14,260 nt of DNA from Desulfovibrio sp. UBA2564 (GTDB lineage Bacteria; Desulfobacterota; Desulfovibrionia; Desulfovibrionales; Desulfovibrionaceae), in contig DDLU01000067.1 in the NCBI GenBank assembly GCA_002340305.1, forward strand, positions 1 to 14,260, given 5' to 3'. Position numbers and translations under genes: made by a program. Positions 1 to 7,757 of the stretch are shown piece by piece (positions within the stretch are counted from its first letter, which is position 1; every line of letters starts with the position of its first letter). The notes under the pieces were generated by a model, which saw nothing but the letters and a program-made list of their open reading frames with translations, searched no databases and was not told the origin of the DNA.

Positions 1-336
1 CGCCGGGGCAGCCGCCATGACATAATCGGTATCATTCAAACCGATAACCGCGACCACATCGTCCTGCCCGGCAAGGGCTTCAGAAGCCATAGCCGCAGAA
101 TCAAGATTGGATCGACAATCAGAAATAATAAGGCTGAGCTTGCGGCCCATAATTCCGCCACCGGAGTTGATAATTTCTTTAGCCAGCTCCATGCCGCGCA
201 ATCCGGGACGGTCAATAGCCGCCATTCCTCCGGTAAGGTTATAAAGCACCCCGACCTTGATGATTTTTCCTCCTGCTAAAGCAGGCGTGCATAAAATCAT
301 AACGGCAAGCAGACTGCCCATTAAACGAAACCACAT
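1..336 (-). CDS. Periplasmic substrate-binding protein of branched-chain amino acid (LivJ) type, N-terminal part
   Basis: The first 112 codons are present; the rest lies beyond the left edge. The start at 336 is supported by TAAGGAGG at 341-348. Residues 1-21 look like a Sec signal peptide: a basic residue, a hydrophobic core, then ALA followed by GG, so the protein should be exported. The mature start, KVGVLYNLTGGMAAID, then RPGLRGMELAKEIINSGGG and GRKLSLIISDCRS, is typical of type I periplasmic binding proteins used by Liv-type ABC transporters or as extracellular sensors. The ligand cannot be read from this part. It follows the STAS gene on the same strand after 102 bp with no terminator between, so a shared transcript is likely. 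That makes a sensory role possible as well as transport. Confidence 0.85.
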   Translation of the reverse strand, partial: MWFRLMGSLLAVMILCTPALAGGKIIKVGVLYNLTGGMAAIDRPGLRGMELAKEIINSGGGIMGRKLSLIISDCRSNLDSAAMASEALAGQDDVVAVIGLNDTDYVMAAAPA

Positions 337-438
337 ATATCCTCCTTAGAACCCATCACATTATTAACCTCTTTTGCGGTGTTTACCTGCAACAGGAAGG
401 ACCAAGCAACTAGTATTTTACTTAACGCGGTATGATTA

Positions 439-1914
439 TCAATCTTCTTGTACAAGTTTTGCCTGCTGGGCCTCTAAAAACCGCTGAAATTTATTAAGCT
501 CGGCCTCACGTTTCTGCGGTACAAGGGGAAATTCCGCTTCTTCCTTGTAACGCTTTTCGGCAATGGAACGGCTGACCGGAATCTCCGCAGTACCCTGCCA
601 GCCGGAATCATCGCGGACCAGCTTTCTGATATAACTTACGCCGAGAAAAGCACGTGTTACCCGGCAGTTATCGCGCAGTTTGCGCATATCCTTAAACTCG
701 GCTTTTGAGGAAACATCACGGACCATCTTATCAAGGCAGACTATTTTCTCCGGCATATGAATCTGATCAAAAACAGCAGCGTGGTTGTTAAGGATATGTC
801 CGCGTTCCCCGGCTGTTACAGGGTCAATGTAAAAAGCATTGTAAAGCCCGGACTGATCGTAGACGGAAAGGTCACAAGAAAGATCAACACCCACCCCGCA
901 GGTCAGGCAGGTCACATCGCTATGCCGGGGCAATATATCACGCTTGAACCATTCATTGCTATTGACCGGATCAGTGATCGATTTCTTGTTGGCCGGGGCA
1001 AATTCCCTGACAGGAGAACGCATCATGGTCCCAGCCATAAGTTCACTGACCTGCATCCATGCCGCAACGCCTAGAACGCCCCGAAAATCCCTGCGCCTGC
1101 GCCGGGAAAGCAAAAACAGCCCCCGGTAAAGGCGGTCCAGCGTGGTCCCGCCCTCTTCTGTGGATTCAAACATTATGTATTCATTGAATCCACCGGAAAG
1201 GGTCAGGTTGAACGGAGTACGGATCATAACCGAGCCGGTATCATTGCGGGGTACAAGAAAATCGGCCAGATCATGACCGTCAGTGGGCAACCAGGCCATG
1301 GTTCCACCAATGGTGATCATGGAGCCTAACACGCTCATATAATCATCCGATACTTCTCCAAGCCCGCCTACGCCGATGGAATATTCAGTCTGCGAAAAAC
1401 CACGGGAAAAAATGCGCGACTCATCAACACGGGAATGAAAAATATCTGCAATGGAACCGATCACTTTCAGGTTTGCATGGGAATTTTCTCCGGGGACAAA
1501 CCTGAACTTGCCTATAGGCGAATCGGCTGTCTCCATTCTTTCCCAATTTTCCAGAGCCTGCCGTTCCCAATGCACGGATTGCAGAAAGTTCATGGCCTCA
1601 CTGCGGGTAGAAAAGATATTAAGGGAGCGGGTCATCCCGGCGGTATCAAGAACGTTGCGGCAGTAAGAACTGATTGCGCAGAGTGCCAGCGCACCATTAC
1701 GGCGAAACAAAATTTTCGTGGTCCGCACGATTGAACGGATTCCGGCACTGCTCAGATAGCGCACCTCTTCCATATCAAAAGCCACGCAGGCCAAGGCTTC
1801 ATCTGCAAGTATATCTTTAAGGGTCCGGTCCAGCTCAACTGCTCCGAAAGCATCGATGCGCCCATTCATACCGACAACAACGGTATCCCCATGTCTCTGC
1901 ACTCTGATTTCCAT
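439..1914 (-). CDS. STAS-domain (anti-anti-sigma type) protein with a long unassigned C-terminal domain
   Basis: A protein of 491 residues. Residues 1 to about 110 form a STAS domain of the SpoIIAA/RsbV type, with the strand VVVGMNGRIDAFGA and the conserved loop YLSSAGIRS. Ser56 occupies the position phosphorylated in anti-sigma factor antagonists. The remaining 370 or so residues are not a family I can name. They are rich in short beta-like stretches (IGVGGLGEVSDDY, MITIGGTMAWLPTDGHDL, GVLGVAAWM, SDVTCLTCGVGVD), faintly like the order of motifs in SpoIIE/PP2C phosphatases but without clear metal-binding aspartates. No membrane segment or signal peptide is seen, so it should be cytoplasmic. 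An AGGAG box precedes the start. A binding-protein gene follows on the same strand. A partner-switching role is inferred from the STAS domain only. Confidence 0.85.
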   Translation of the reverse strand: MEIRVQRHGDTVVVGMNGRIDAFGAVELDRTLKDILADEALACVAFDMEEVRYLSSAGIRSIVRTTKILFRRNGALALCAISSYCRNVLDTAGMTRSLNIFSTRSEAMNFLQSVHWERQALENWERMETADSPIGKFRFVPGENSHANLKVIGSIADIFHSRVDESRIFSRGFSQTEYSIGVGGLGEVSDDYMSVLGSMITIGGTMAWLPTDGHDLADFLVPRNDTGSVMIRTPFNLTLSGGFNEYIMFESTEEGGTTLDRLYRGLFLLSRRRRRDFRGVLGVAAWMQVSELMAGTMMRSPVREFAPANKKSITDPVNSNEWFKRDILPRHSDVTCLTCGVGVDLSCDLSVYDQSGLYNAFYIDPVTAGERGHILNNHAAVFDQIHMPEKIVCLDKMVRDVSSKAEFKDMRKLRDNCRVTRAFLGVSYIRKLVRDDSGWQGTAEIPVSRSIAEKRYKEEAEFPLVPQKREAELNKFQRFLEAQQAKLVQED

Positions 1915-1987
1915 TCACAACTCCTGTTCAACTCCAGCAGGAATATGTTAGCATGTTCATAACCAGCATAGACATAAGCATAGTGGA

Positions 1988-2017
1988 TTGTGAAGTTGCT
2001 TCTGGAAAAACTATACT
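1988..2017 (+). promoter_or_regulatory. Candidate sigma-70-type promoter for the ferredoxin gene
   Basis: TTGTGA at 1988-1993 and TATACT at 2012-2017 are separated by 18 bp and match the -35 and -10 consensus at 4/6 and 5/6 positions. Transcription would begin near 2024, giving a leader of about 38 bases before the start codon at 2062. The region lies between two divergent genes. Confidence 0.35.
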
Positions 2018-2061
2018 ATTTTTTCCGGCTCTGATATTTTATGTCTATACTAAGGAGAACC

Positions 2062-2753
2062 ATGAAAAAGATCCTGAGTTTAGCGGATGATTTTACTGAA
2101 AAATACAACGGTAAACTTATCCCCACAGACGAAGCGGTCAAACTGCTTAAAGCACTCGTGATCAAATACGCCGCGCTGGAAATCGTATCCCCGCACGGGA
2201 AAAGTCCCATTGCGCTTTTTGAGTCCCCTTGCGCGGCAACTGCGGAAAATCCTTCAGCAGTCAAAGAGCTGTGCATATTTGTGGGGGAACCGCATGCTTC
2301 GTATACAGTAAGAACCAGCCCCGACAGGGCCAGATATATAAGTGAAGAAGAAGCGATAAGGATTCTGGAAACGAAAAATGCAAAAGGCCATGTGCACTAT
2401 CTTTGCTTTGCGGAAAGTAAGCACGGTCCCTTTTATGCAATCTGCAACTGCTGCCCCGGATGTTGCGTCACAATAAAGTCTGATATCGGCAAAAAATCCA
2501 TGCTGATCCCTGCCGGATATATCGCCTTGGTAAATCCGCACAAATGCATCGGCTGCGGTCAGTGTGCGGTCAGTGTATGGAATATTGCCCCTTCGGGGCC
2601 ATGAGCTTGCGCGACAAACGTATGCGTATTGATCCCAAAAGGTGCATGGGATGCGGAGTGTGCACCAATAAATGCCGTAAGGATGCCTTAAGTCTTGTAC
2701 CTAACAAAAAGCATCCCGCCCCCTTAACTCCCGACAAACTACTCGGGGATTGA
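2062..2753 (+). pseudogene. Dicluster 2[4Fe-4S] ferredoxin-type protein, split by an 11-bp tandem duplication
   Basis: The start at 2062 is preferred over an in-frame ATG at 2041 because AAGGAG (2052-2057) lies just ahead of it. The N-terminal part of about 160 residues contains a cysteine cluster, CNCCPGCC, seen in some redox proteins that end in a dicluster ferredoxin domain. The first cluster motif begins CIGCGQC, but the frame then shifts and reaches a stop at 2602-2604. The +2-shifted frame continues to 2753 with the fourth cysteine (CMEYCPFGAM) and a complete second motif, CMGCGVCTNKC. The shift coincides with TGCGGTCAGTG repeated twice in tandem (2554-2575). Removing one copy restores CIGCGQCMEYCPFGAM and one frame of 226 residues. 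As written, the N-terminal product lacks both complete clusters. Re-initiation at 2544 or 2577 could make only the C-terminal piece. An intact homologue would probably carry electrons in the cytoplasm; its partner is unknown. Confidence 0.85.
2554..2575 (+). repeat. 11-bp perfect tandem duplication within the ferredoxin gene
   Basis: TGCGGTCAGTG occurs at 2554-2564 and again at 2565-2575 with no spacer. Because 11 is not a multiple of three, the second copy moves the downstream coding sequence out of frame. It encodes part of the first iron-sulfur motif. Confidence 0.95.
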
Positions 2754-2765
2754 ATTCAGTCAGGC

Positions 2766-3875
2766 CTAGCCATCAGGGAAAGAGCGTCTCAGTTCGAGTA
2801 TTTCATCAATATTTTCAAAAAACAAATCGGTCAGGTGTGGGTCGAATTGCTTTCCCTTGCCCTTCTCAAAATAGTCCCTGATCTTCTCAATGGGCCATGC
2901 TTTCTTGTAGACACGCTCACTGCCAAGGGCATCAAAAACATCAACAATTCCGGTAATACGCCCGTAAATATGAATTTCTTCGCCCGCTAAGCCGCGAGGA
3001 TACCCTTCACCGTTCCACCATTCATGGTGCTCATAAGCAACAATGGCGGCAGCTTTGATGATAGGGCGTTCGGAATGCCTTAAAATATCATGCCCAATGG
3101 TGGTATGAGATTTAATAAGACAGAACTCTTCCGGGGTAAGTCTTCCGGGCTTATTGAGAACAGTGTCGGGAATGCCTATTTTGCCTACATCATGCATGGG
3201 AGAAGCAAGACGTAAAAGATCAGCCTCTTCTTCGCTGAGGCCAAAACGGCGGGCAAGGATGTATGAAAGCTCGGCAACTCTGCGAACGTGGTTTGCTGTT
3301 TCGTTGGAACGGGTTTCCACAACTTCGCCGAGGGTAAGGATTACTTCTTTCTGAGTTTCGATGACTTCATCCTGAATAGCCATTAATGCATCCTGAGCCT
3401 CGCGCCGGACCTTGATTTCATTACGCAGGTCTTCAGTCCTTTTTTCTACCTCGGCTTCAAGATGTTCTTTATAACGGCGGTTTTCCTTAATCAGGGTGGC
3501 CCGTTCCAGCCCCTGTCCAAGAGCGTGTTCCAAAATATTCAGATCAACTATAGGCTTAGTTACGAAGTCCCATGCGCCCAGACGAACCGCTTTGATGGCA
3601 TCCTGAATCAGCCCGGCACCGGAAACAACGATAATGGGAGTATCCGGGCTTTCCGCAGCAACATTTTCCAGCACCTCAAAGCCATCAACTTTAGGCATGT
3701 TCAAGTCAACCAAAACAGCATCCGGATTTTCCCGCCTGAAAACCTCAAGCCCTTCCTCGCCATCCCCGGCATCAATAATATTGAAACCGGAATCGCTAAG
3801 ATAGTCGCTTATTGTCTCTCTTACAAAATCCTCATCATCAATGACAAGGATGGTTAATTCTGAATTATCCAACAC
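2766..3875 (-). CDS. Response regulator with HD-GYP cyclic-di-GMP phosphodiesterase domain (RpfG type)
   Basis: A 369-residue protein. Residues 8-125 are a receiver domain: acidic pair DD13-14, phosphoacceptor Asp57 in VLVDLNMP, Ser85 and Lys107 (TKP). A charged coiled-coil linker spans about 128-180. An HD-GYP domain follows, with His228-Asp229 in HDVGKIGIPD, HHEWWNGEGYP at 283-293, and Asp312 in VDVFDAL. The metal-binding and GYP residues are intact, so hydrolysis of c-di-GMP is expected, controlled by a histidine kinase not in this window. The predicted start is GTG at 3875, with TTG as the second codon. AGGGG lies only three bases before the GTG and six before the TTG, so either codon may be used. 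The gene ends 12 bp from the convergent ferredoxin gene. I see no terminator in that gap. Confidence 0.95.
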   Translation of the reverse strand: MLDNSELTILVIDDEDFVRETISDYLSDSGFNIIDAGDGEEGLEVFRRENPDAVLVDLNMPKVDGFEVLENVAAESPDTPIIVVSGAGLIQDAIKAVRLGAWDFVTKPIVDLNILEHALGQGLERATLIKENRRYKEHLEAEVEKRTEDLRNEIKVRREAQDALMAIQDEVIETQKEVILTLGEVVETRSNETANHVRRVAELSYILARRFGLSEEEADLLRLASPMHDVGKIGIPDTVLNKPGRLTPEEFCLIKSHTTIGHDILRHSERPIIKAAAIVAYEHHEWWNGEGYPRGLAGEEIHIYGRITGIVDVFDALGSERVYKKAWPIEKIRDYFEKGKGKQFDPHLTDLFFENIDEILELRRSFPDG

Positions 3876-3944
3876 TTACCCCTACTCATTTTAATATCTG
3901 CAATTGCGAATTCCATCATCGACCTACAGACATAGCAAAAATAC

Positions 3945-3950
3945 ATTATA
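3945..3950 (-). promoter_or_regulatory. Consensus -10 element upstream of the HD-GYP regulator gene
   Basis: Read on the minus strand this is a perfect TATAAT, about 70 bases ahead of the start codon. The matching -35 element is poor (ACTTTA or CTTTAT at 16-18 bp spacing), so this is a candidate promoter only. It lies downstream of the cyclophilin terminator, consistent with the regulator having its own promoter. Confidence 0.35.
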
Positions 3951-3994
3951 TTTAAAACTGTTATTCATAAAGTACAACATCACAATCTAAGCAT

Positions 3995-4027
3995 AAAAAA
4001 ACGCCGGGAAGCAAATACTTTCCGGCG
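3995..4027 (-). terminator. Intrinsic terminator of the cyclophilin gene
   Basis: On the minus strand, CGCCGGAAAG and CTTCCCGGCG can form a 10-bp stem with one mismatch and a six-base loop, followed by seven T residues. It starts about 30 bases after the stop codon of the cyclophilin gene and separates it from the HD-GYP regulator gene. Confidence 0.85.
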
Positions 4028-4058
4028 CATTACTATCAATCATGCATACTTTCATGAA

Positions 4059-4568
4059 TTAATCTTCAAAGCGTTTCATGGAGATAATGCTGATGGGATC
4101 TACCGGAACATCGTCCATGGGACCGTAGGAACCGGTTTTTACTTTCTTGATTTTCTCAACAGCTTCCATGCCGTCAATAACCTTACCGAATACGCAGTAC
4201 CCCCATCCCTGAGGGTTCTTGGCGGTATGGTTAAGGAAACCATTGTCCTTCACGTTGATAAAAAACTGTGAAGTTGCGGAATGGGGATCCATGGTGCGGG
4301 CCATGGCGAGAGTACCAAGCTCATTTTTAAGGCCGTTGTCAGCTTCATTTTCAACAGGAGCATGGTTTTCTTTCTCGTTCATGGAGAAGTCATAGCCGCC
4401 GCCCTGAATCATGAAGTTATTGATAACACGGTGAAAAAGAGTTCCTTCGTAGAAACCTTCGTCTACGTAGCGCAGGAAGTTTTCAACGGTTTTGGGTGCT
4501 TCTTTCTCGAAAAGCTCAATGAGGACTTCGCCTTCGGGAGTCTCCATCAGTACCATGGGATTGGACAT
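4059..4568 (-). CDS. Cyclophilin-type peptidyl-prolyl cis-trans isomerase
   Basis: A 169-residue single-domain cyclophilin, the usual size for bacterial cytoplasmic PpiB-like enzymes. It catalyses cis-trans isomerisation of peptide bonds before proline. Conserved active-site residues are visible: Arg47 in LFHRVI, Phe52 and Gln55 in FMIQGG, Gln101 and Phe103 in SATSQFFINV, and Trp122 in the substrate pocket. There is no signal peptide, so it should act in the cytoplasm. GGAGG lies 8-9 bases before the start. It follows the DUF401 gene after 48 bp with no terminator between, so the two may be co-transcribed, and it ends at a strong terminator. Confidence 0.96.
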   Translation of the reverse strand: MSNPMVLMETPEGEVLIELFEKEAPKTVENFLRYVDEGFYEGTLFHRVINNFMIQGGGYDFSMNEKENHAPVENEADNGLKNELGTLAMARTMDPHSATSQFFINVKDNGFLNHTAKNPQGWGYCVFGKVIDGMEAVEKIKKVKTGSYGPMDDVPVDPISIISMKRFED

Positions 4569-4616
4569 ATTTTAATTCCTCCGATTTTTATCTTACCCGC
4601 AATGGGGATTTATCAT

Positions 4617-5903
4617 CTACATTAAAACCAAAAAGTACGCCACTCCGAGCAACATAAGCACCAAACTGGGAATGACAACCTTTTTCCATGCAGAAAACAT
4701 GTCCACTTTAAAGTATTCGCAGGTAAGCAGAAAGCAAATATGGATGGGTGAAGCTAAAATCCCCGAAAATCCTGAAAACATGCACAGCACCGCCCAAGCC
4801 GGGAGCTGATGCTCAAGTCCGGTAGCATGAACCAATCCGACGACCAGCGGCATGGCAGCCCCGACAAAAGCCAACGTAATCCCGGCAATAAATCCCACCA
4901 GAAACGGGATAAATACCGCCGCTGCGATCAGTGCAGCCTCCCCTCCTGCAAGGCGGGAAAGCTCGTCCACAACCCCGGAAGCACCAAGCACATCCTTAAA
5001 CACAAACACACAGACAATCATGAAGATCATGTTCAGGAAGCGTTTTTCGAGGAGCAATTTGCGGACAATGGGCAGTGAACCGGGGTTGGCAAAAATACAG
5101 CTCAGGACCGCAGCGAACAGGGCCAGAATGATACCGATTTCAAAAAAAACTGCGGGGAAGATAAAACTCAGCAGAGTCTCGAAAACAAAAGCTCCGCCAA
5201 TGGCAACGATAAGCGGCAAGCCTTCTTTTATCACTTTTTTTATATCCCGCCCGTTACCTGGAACATCAGCTTGGTGATCATTGTTCTTCATGGGCAGCAC
5301 AGAAGGACGAAGATAAAAAAAGTAACCTAGGGCAATACAGAAGAATGCCCCCGGATAAGTGTAGCCGATATATTCGAAAATACTCATTCCGCATAAAGAT
5401 GCAGCCAGAATCATTCCCGGATAAAGTGGCCATGCAAGCTCCCAGACATGGCGGAACCAATAATTGATAACAGCCTTATCCCGACTGGAAACATCAAGAC
5501 CGTTAGCTGCTTCCTGAATCATGGGCGCGGAGAAAATGGCTCCTCCGGGCATGGGCAGCAAACCGATAAGTGCCGGGAAAAAGACCAAGCGCAAACGGGG
5601 ACTTCTTAAATATCCGGTCAGGGAATTCATAATCCTGCCCGCCTGCCCTGTTTTCTCAAGTAAGCCGGAAAGAACCATGATCAAAGCCACGATCAGCACC
5701 AGAAAAACAGTTTTATCATCGCGCAAGGCGGCAGCCGCAACCTGAACAACTTCGCCTGACTGCATGGAGGTGAGAAAAGCCAGCACCCCACCCCCGATAA
5801 GGATAGAAGCACCAACGCCAAGTTTCAGCCTGATCCCGGCCAACATGCAGACAAAAACAAATATAATTTTTAATAAGGGAAGGAAATTGAGAAAAATGTC
5901 CAT
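4617..5903 (-). CDS. DUF401-family integral membrane permease
   Basis: A 428-residue, very hydrophobic protein with about 10-12 predicted membrane segments. LLPMPGGAIFSAPMI (about 115-129) and NYWFRHVWELAWPLYPG (about 147-163) are hallmarks of the DUF401 family. That family is related to the gluconate/ion-transporter superfamily, and its substrate is not established. The repeat-like halves, with glycine-rich re-entrant loops such as FVGAAMPLVVG and GFSGILASPIH near the end, fit a secondary transporter of the inner membrane. GGAG lies six bases before the chosen start. It is followed after 48 bp by the cyclophilin gene. Upstream, 126 bp separate it from the TMTC-like gene. Confidence 0.88.
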   Translation of the reverse strand: MDIFLNFLPLLKIIFVFVCMLAGIRLKLGVGASILIGGGVLAFLTSMQSGEVVQVAAAALRDDKTVFLVLIVALIMVLSGLLEKTGQAGRIMNSLTGYLRSPRLRLVFFPALIGLLPMPGGAIFSAPMIQEAANGLDVSSRDKAVINYWFRHVWELAWPLYPGMILAASLCGMSIFEYIGYTYPGAFFCIALGYFFYLRPSVLPMKNNDHQADVPGNGRDIKKVIKEGLPLIVAIGGAFVFETLLSFIFPAVFFEIGIILALFAAVLSCIFANPGSLPIVRKLLLEKRFLNMIFMIVCVFVFKDVLGASGVVDELSRLAGGEAALIAAAVFIPFLVGFIAGITLAFVGAAMPLVVGLVHATGLEHQLPAWAVLCMFSGFSGILASPIHICFLLTCEYFKVDMFSAWKKVVIPSLVLMLLGVAYFLVLM

Positions 5904-6029
5904 GCATCACTCCGAACGCGGAAAGAAGATTAACGGCCCGCAACGCGCGGACAATCCATCAGCAGTGACTAAGAGGGAAGATATTATTCCCCCTAAAACG
6001 GAGATACTTCAAAATACTTGATTACTCAA

Positions 6030-7745
6030 TCAGGGAATCAAAACCAGATTTTTGCGCACCAGTTTGTTGTCAGGATCAATATGCAAGGCCTTACGCAGCC
6101 ACTCTTTGGCAGAGGCATTATCCCCGCGCATGTAGTAAAGAAGCCCCATATTGATCATATGGTTAACATGCTGCGGCTCAAGCTGCTGCGCTCTGCGTAA
6201 ATCCGCAAGGGCGGCTTCGAATTTGCCCTGCTGCATGTAGACAATACCCCGGTTACCAAGAGCTGTGGCGTAATCTGGATTGATCTGCAAAGCCCTCTGG
6301 TACAGATTTATTGCGGTATAGGGATCACCCTTGCGGCTAAGTATTGTAGCAAGACTGCTCATGGCCTTGTAATGCGAAGGATCGGCTTCGAATGCGGCTT
6401 TGAAATGCTTTGCGGCTTCGGTGAAATCCTTTTCCCGCTCAAGCAGGTTACCGTAATTGTAATGCATGTGGTGGTTATTCTCAGTCACCGCCAAGGCACG
6501 GGTATACAGGGACTTGCTATCCTTCCAGTGTCCGGCCTGAGTGTAGGCACCGACCAGCAGAACCGCAACCACTGCCGCACCGAGGCCGACTGCAGCTTTA
6601 CCGGACAAACGACCTTCACGGACCAGACGTGAAGAACCGAAAGCAATGATCATGTAAATTCCCATATACGGGATATAGGCATAACGGTCAGCCATGGACT
6701 GATCGCCGACCTGCACCAGCCCGATAACCGGAACCAGCGTCCCCAGATACCAGAACCAACCTGTCGCACCGAGAGGAAATGTTCTGATAAAACGCACTGC
6801 CGCAGCAGAGACAGCAATGAGTAACAAAGCAGCCAGTGCAGGCTTCCAGACTGGTATTTCATGCGGATAAGGATAAAAGACCGCCAGATTAACAGGAACA
6901 ACCAGTTCACCGAGATATGCTACATATGAAACAAAGGCATTGGAAATACGTAGACTCAAGGGGAATGATTCCACGGTCTGCATAGCTCCCCCGCCATGCT
7001 GGGCCATAACAGTTAAAACCGCTGAAAACACAGACAGTCCGAACAAAGGTAACTTCTCAACGATCAGTTTGAACAACTGCCCCAAAGGATTCCCGGCAAA
7101 GTCCACCCGCTTGAGAGGCCAAAGATCGAGTAGCACCAGTGCGGCAGGCAGGGTTACAACCATCGGCTTTGCCAAAATGCCCAGTCCGGTAAATAAAAAA
7201 GTCAGCCCGTAAGAGGCCGTGTTCCTGTCTTTGGCCCACCCCAGCCAGCTGTGCATGGCACTGAGCCAGAAAAAGGTGGAAAGCACATCCTTACGTTCCG
7301 CAACCCAAGCCACAGACTCAACATGGACAGGATGCACGGCAAAAAGGGCCGCAACAAAAAAAGACGGGATTAATCCGTCCTTCTCTACTTTGGCAGTAGC
7401 TTTGAGCAGGAAAAAGAAAAGCAGCGGGACGTTACACAGATGAAAAAAGACGTTGACCAGATGACGCGCACCGTCTGAATCACCGAACAGGGTTGTATCC
7501 AGCATGTGCGAAACCACGGTCAGCGGATGATAGTTGGAAAGCTGGAAGGAACTGAAAGCCCAACCGATATTCTCAGCCGAAATCCCCTGCATAACCCGCT
7601 GGTTATTGCTCACGTAGCTGGTGTCATCATATGTGACCAACTCAAAACCACCGCACTGCACGTAAACAACAAGGACCAGTGCGGAAAGAACCGCAGCAGC
7701 AATCAACGCTTTCTTCATCTCATTCCCGGCTTTCGCAACACCCAT
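6030..7745 (-). CDS. TMTC-like membrane glycosyltransferase (GT-C fold) with C-terminal TPR repeats
   Basis: A 571-residue protein. Residues 11 to about 410 are a polytopic membrane domain resembling bacterial TMTC/PMT-like GT-C enzymes: an early external loop with the acidic pair Asp40-Asp41 (VTYDDTSYV), NYHPLTVVSHMLD at 71-83, and FAVHPVHVESVAWVAERKD. Residues 423-571 contain four tetratricopeptide repeats, for example DFTEAAKHFKAAFEADP and KFEAALADLRRAQQLEP. Enzymes of this class usually take sugar from a polyprenyl-phosphate carrier at the outer face of the inner membrane; the acceptor here is unknown. GGAG precedes the start at 7745; a downstream ATG (MKKALI) is the alternative. It begins 12 bp after the GT2 gene on the same strand, so the two are very likely one transcript. 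Confidence 0.88.
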   Translation of the reverse strand: MGVAKAGNEMKKALIAAAVLSALVLVVYVQCGGFELVTYDDTSYVSNNQRVMQGISAENIGWAFSSFQLSNYHPLTVVSHMLDTTLFGDSDGARHLVNVFFHLCNVPLLFFFLLKATAKVEKDGLIPSFFVAALFAVHPVHVESVAWVAERKDVLSTFFWLSAMHSWLGWAKDRNTASYGLTFLFTGLGILAKPMVVTLPAALVLLDLWPLKRVDFAGNPLGQLFKLIVEKLPLFGLSVFSAVLTVMAQHGGGAMQTVESFPLSLRISNAFVSYVAYLGELVVPVNLAVFYPYPHEIPVWKPALAALLLIAVSAAAVRFIRTFPLGATGWFWYLGTLVPVIGLVQVGDQSMADRYAYIPYMGIYMIIAFGSSRLVREGRLSGKAAVGLGAAVVAVLLVGAYTQAGHWKDSKSLYTRALAVTENNHHMHYNYGNLLEREKDFTEAAKHFKAAFEADPSHYKAMSSLATILSRKGDPYTAINLYQRALQINPDYATALGNRGIVYMQQGKFEAALADLRRAQQLEPQHVNHMINMGLLYYMRGDNASAKEWLRKALHIDPDNKLVRKNLVLIP

Positions 7746-7757
7746 GATTAACTCCGC

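Noticed and set aside
757..1734. Several plus-strand frames opposite the STAS gene
   Set aside because: They overlap the well-supported STAS gene, overlap each other, and show no domain or ribosome site.
2001..2026. GGAAAAA/TTTTTCC hairpin between the STAS and ferredoxin genes
   Set aside because: The stem is almost all A-T and overlaps the candidate promoter of the ferredoxin gene, so it is more likely a by-product of AT-rich promoter DNA than a terminator.
2541..2604. Programmed ribosomal frameshifting in the ferredoxin gene
   Set aside because: There is no slippery heptamer or downstream hairpin at the shift point, and a tandem 11-bp duplication explains the shift completely.
5904..6029. 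Possible terminator or promoter between the TMTC-like and DUF401 genes
   Set aside because: Only short stems (CCGC/GCGG) and no T-run were found. Promoter-like hexamers have poor spacing, so nothing is called.
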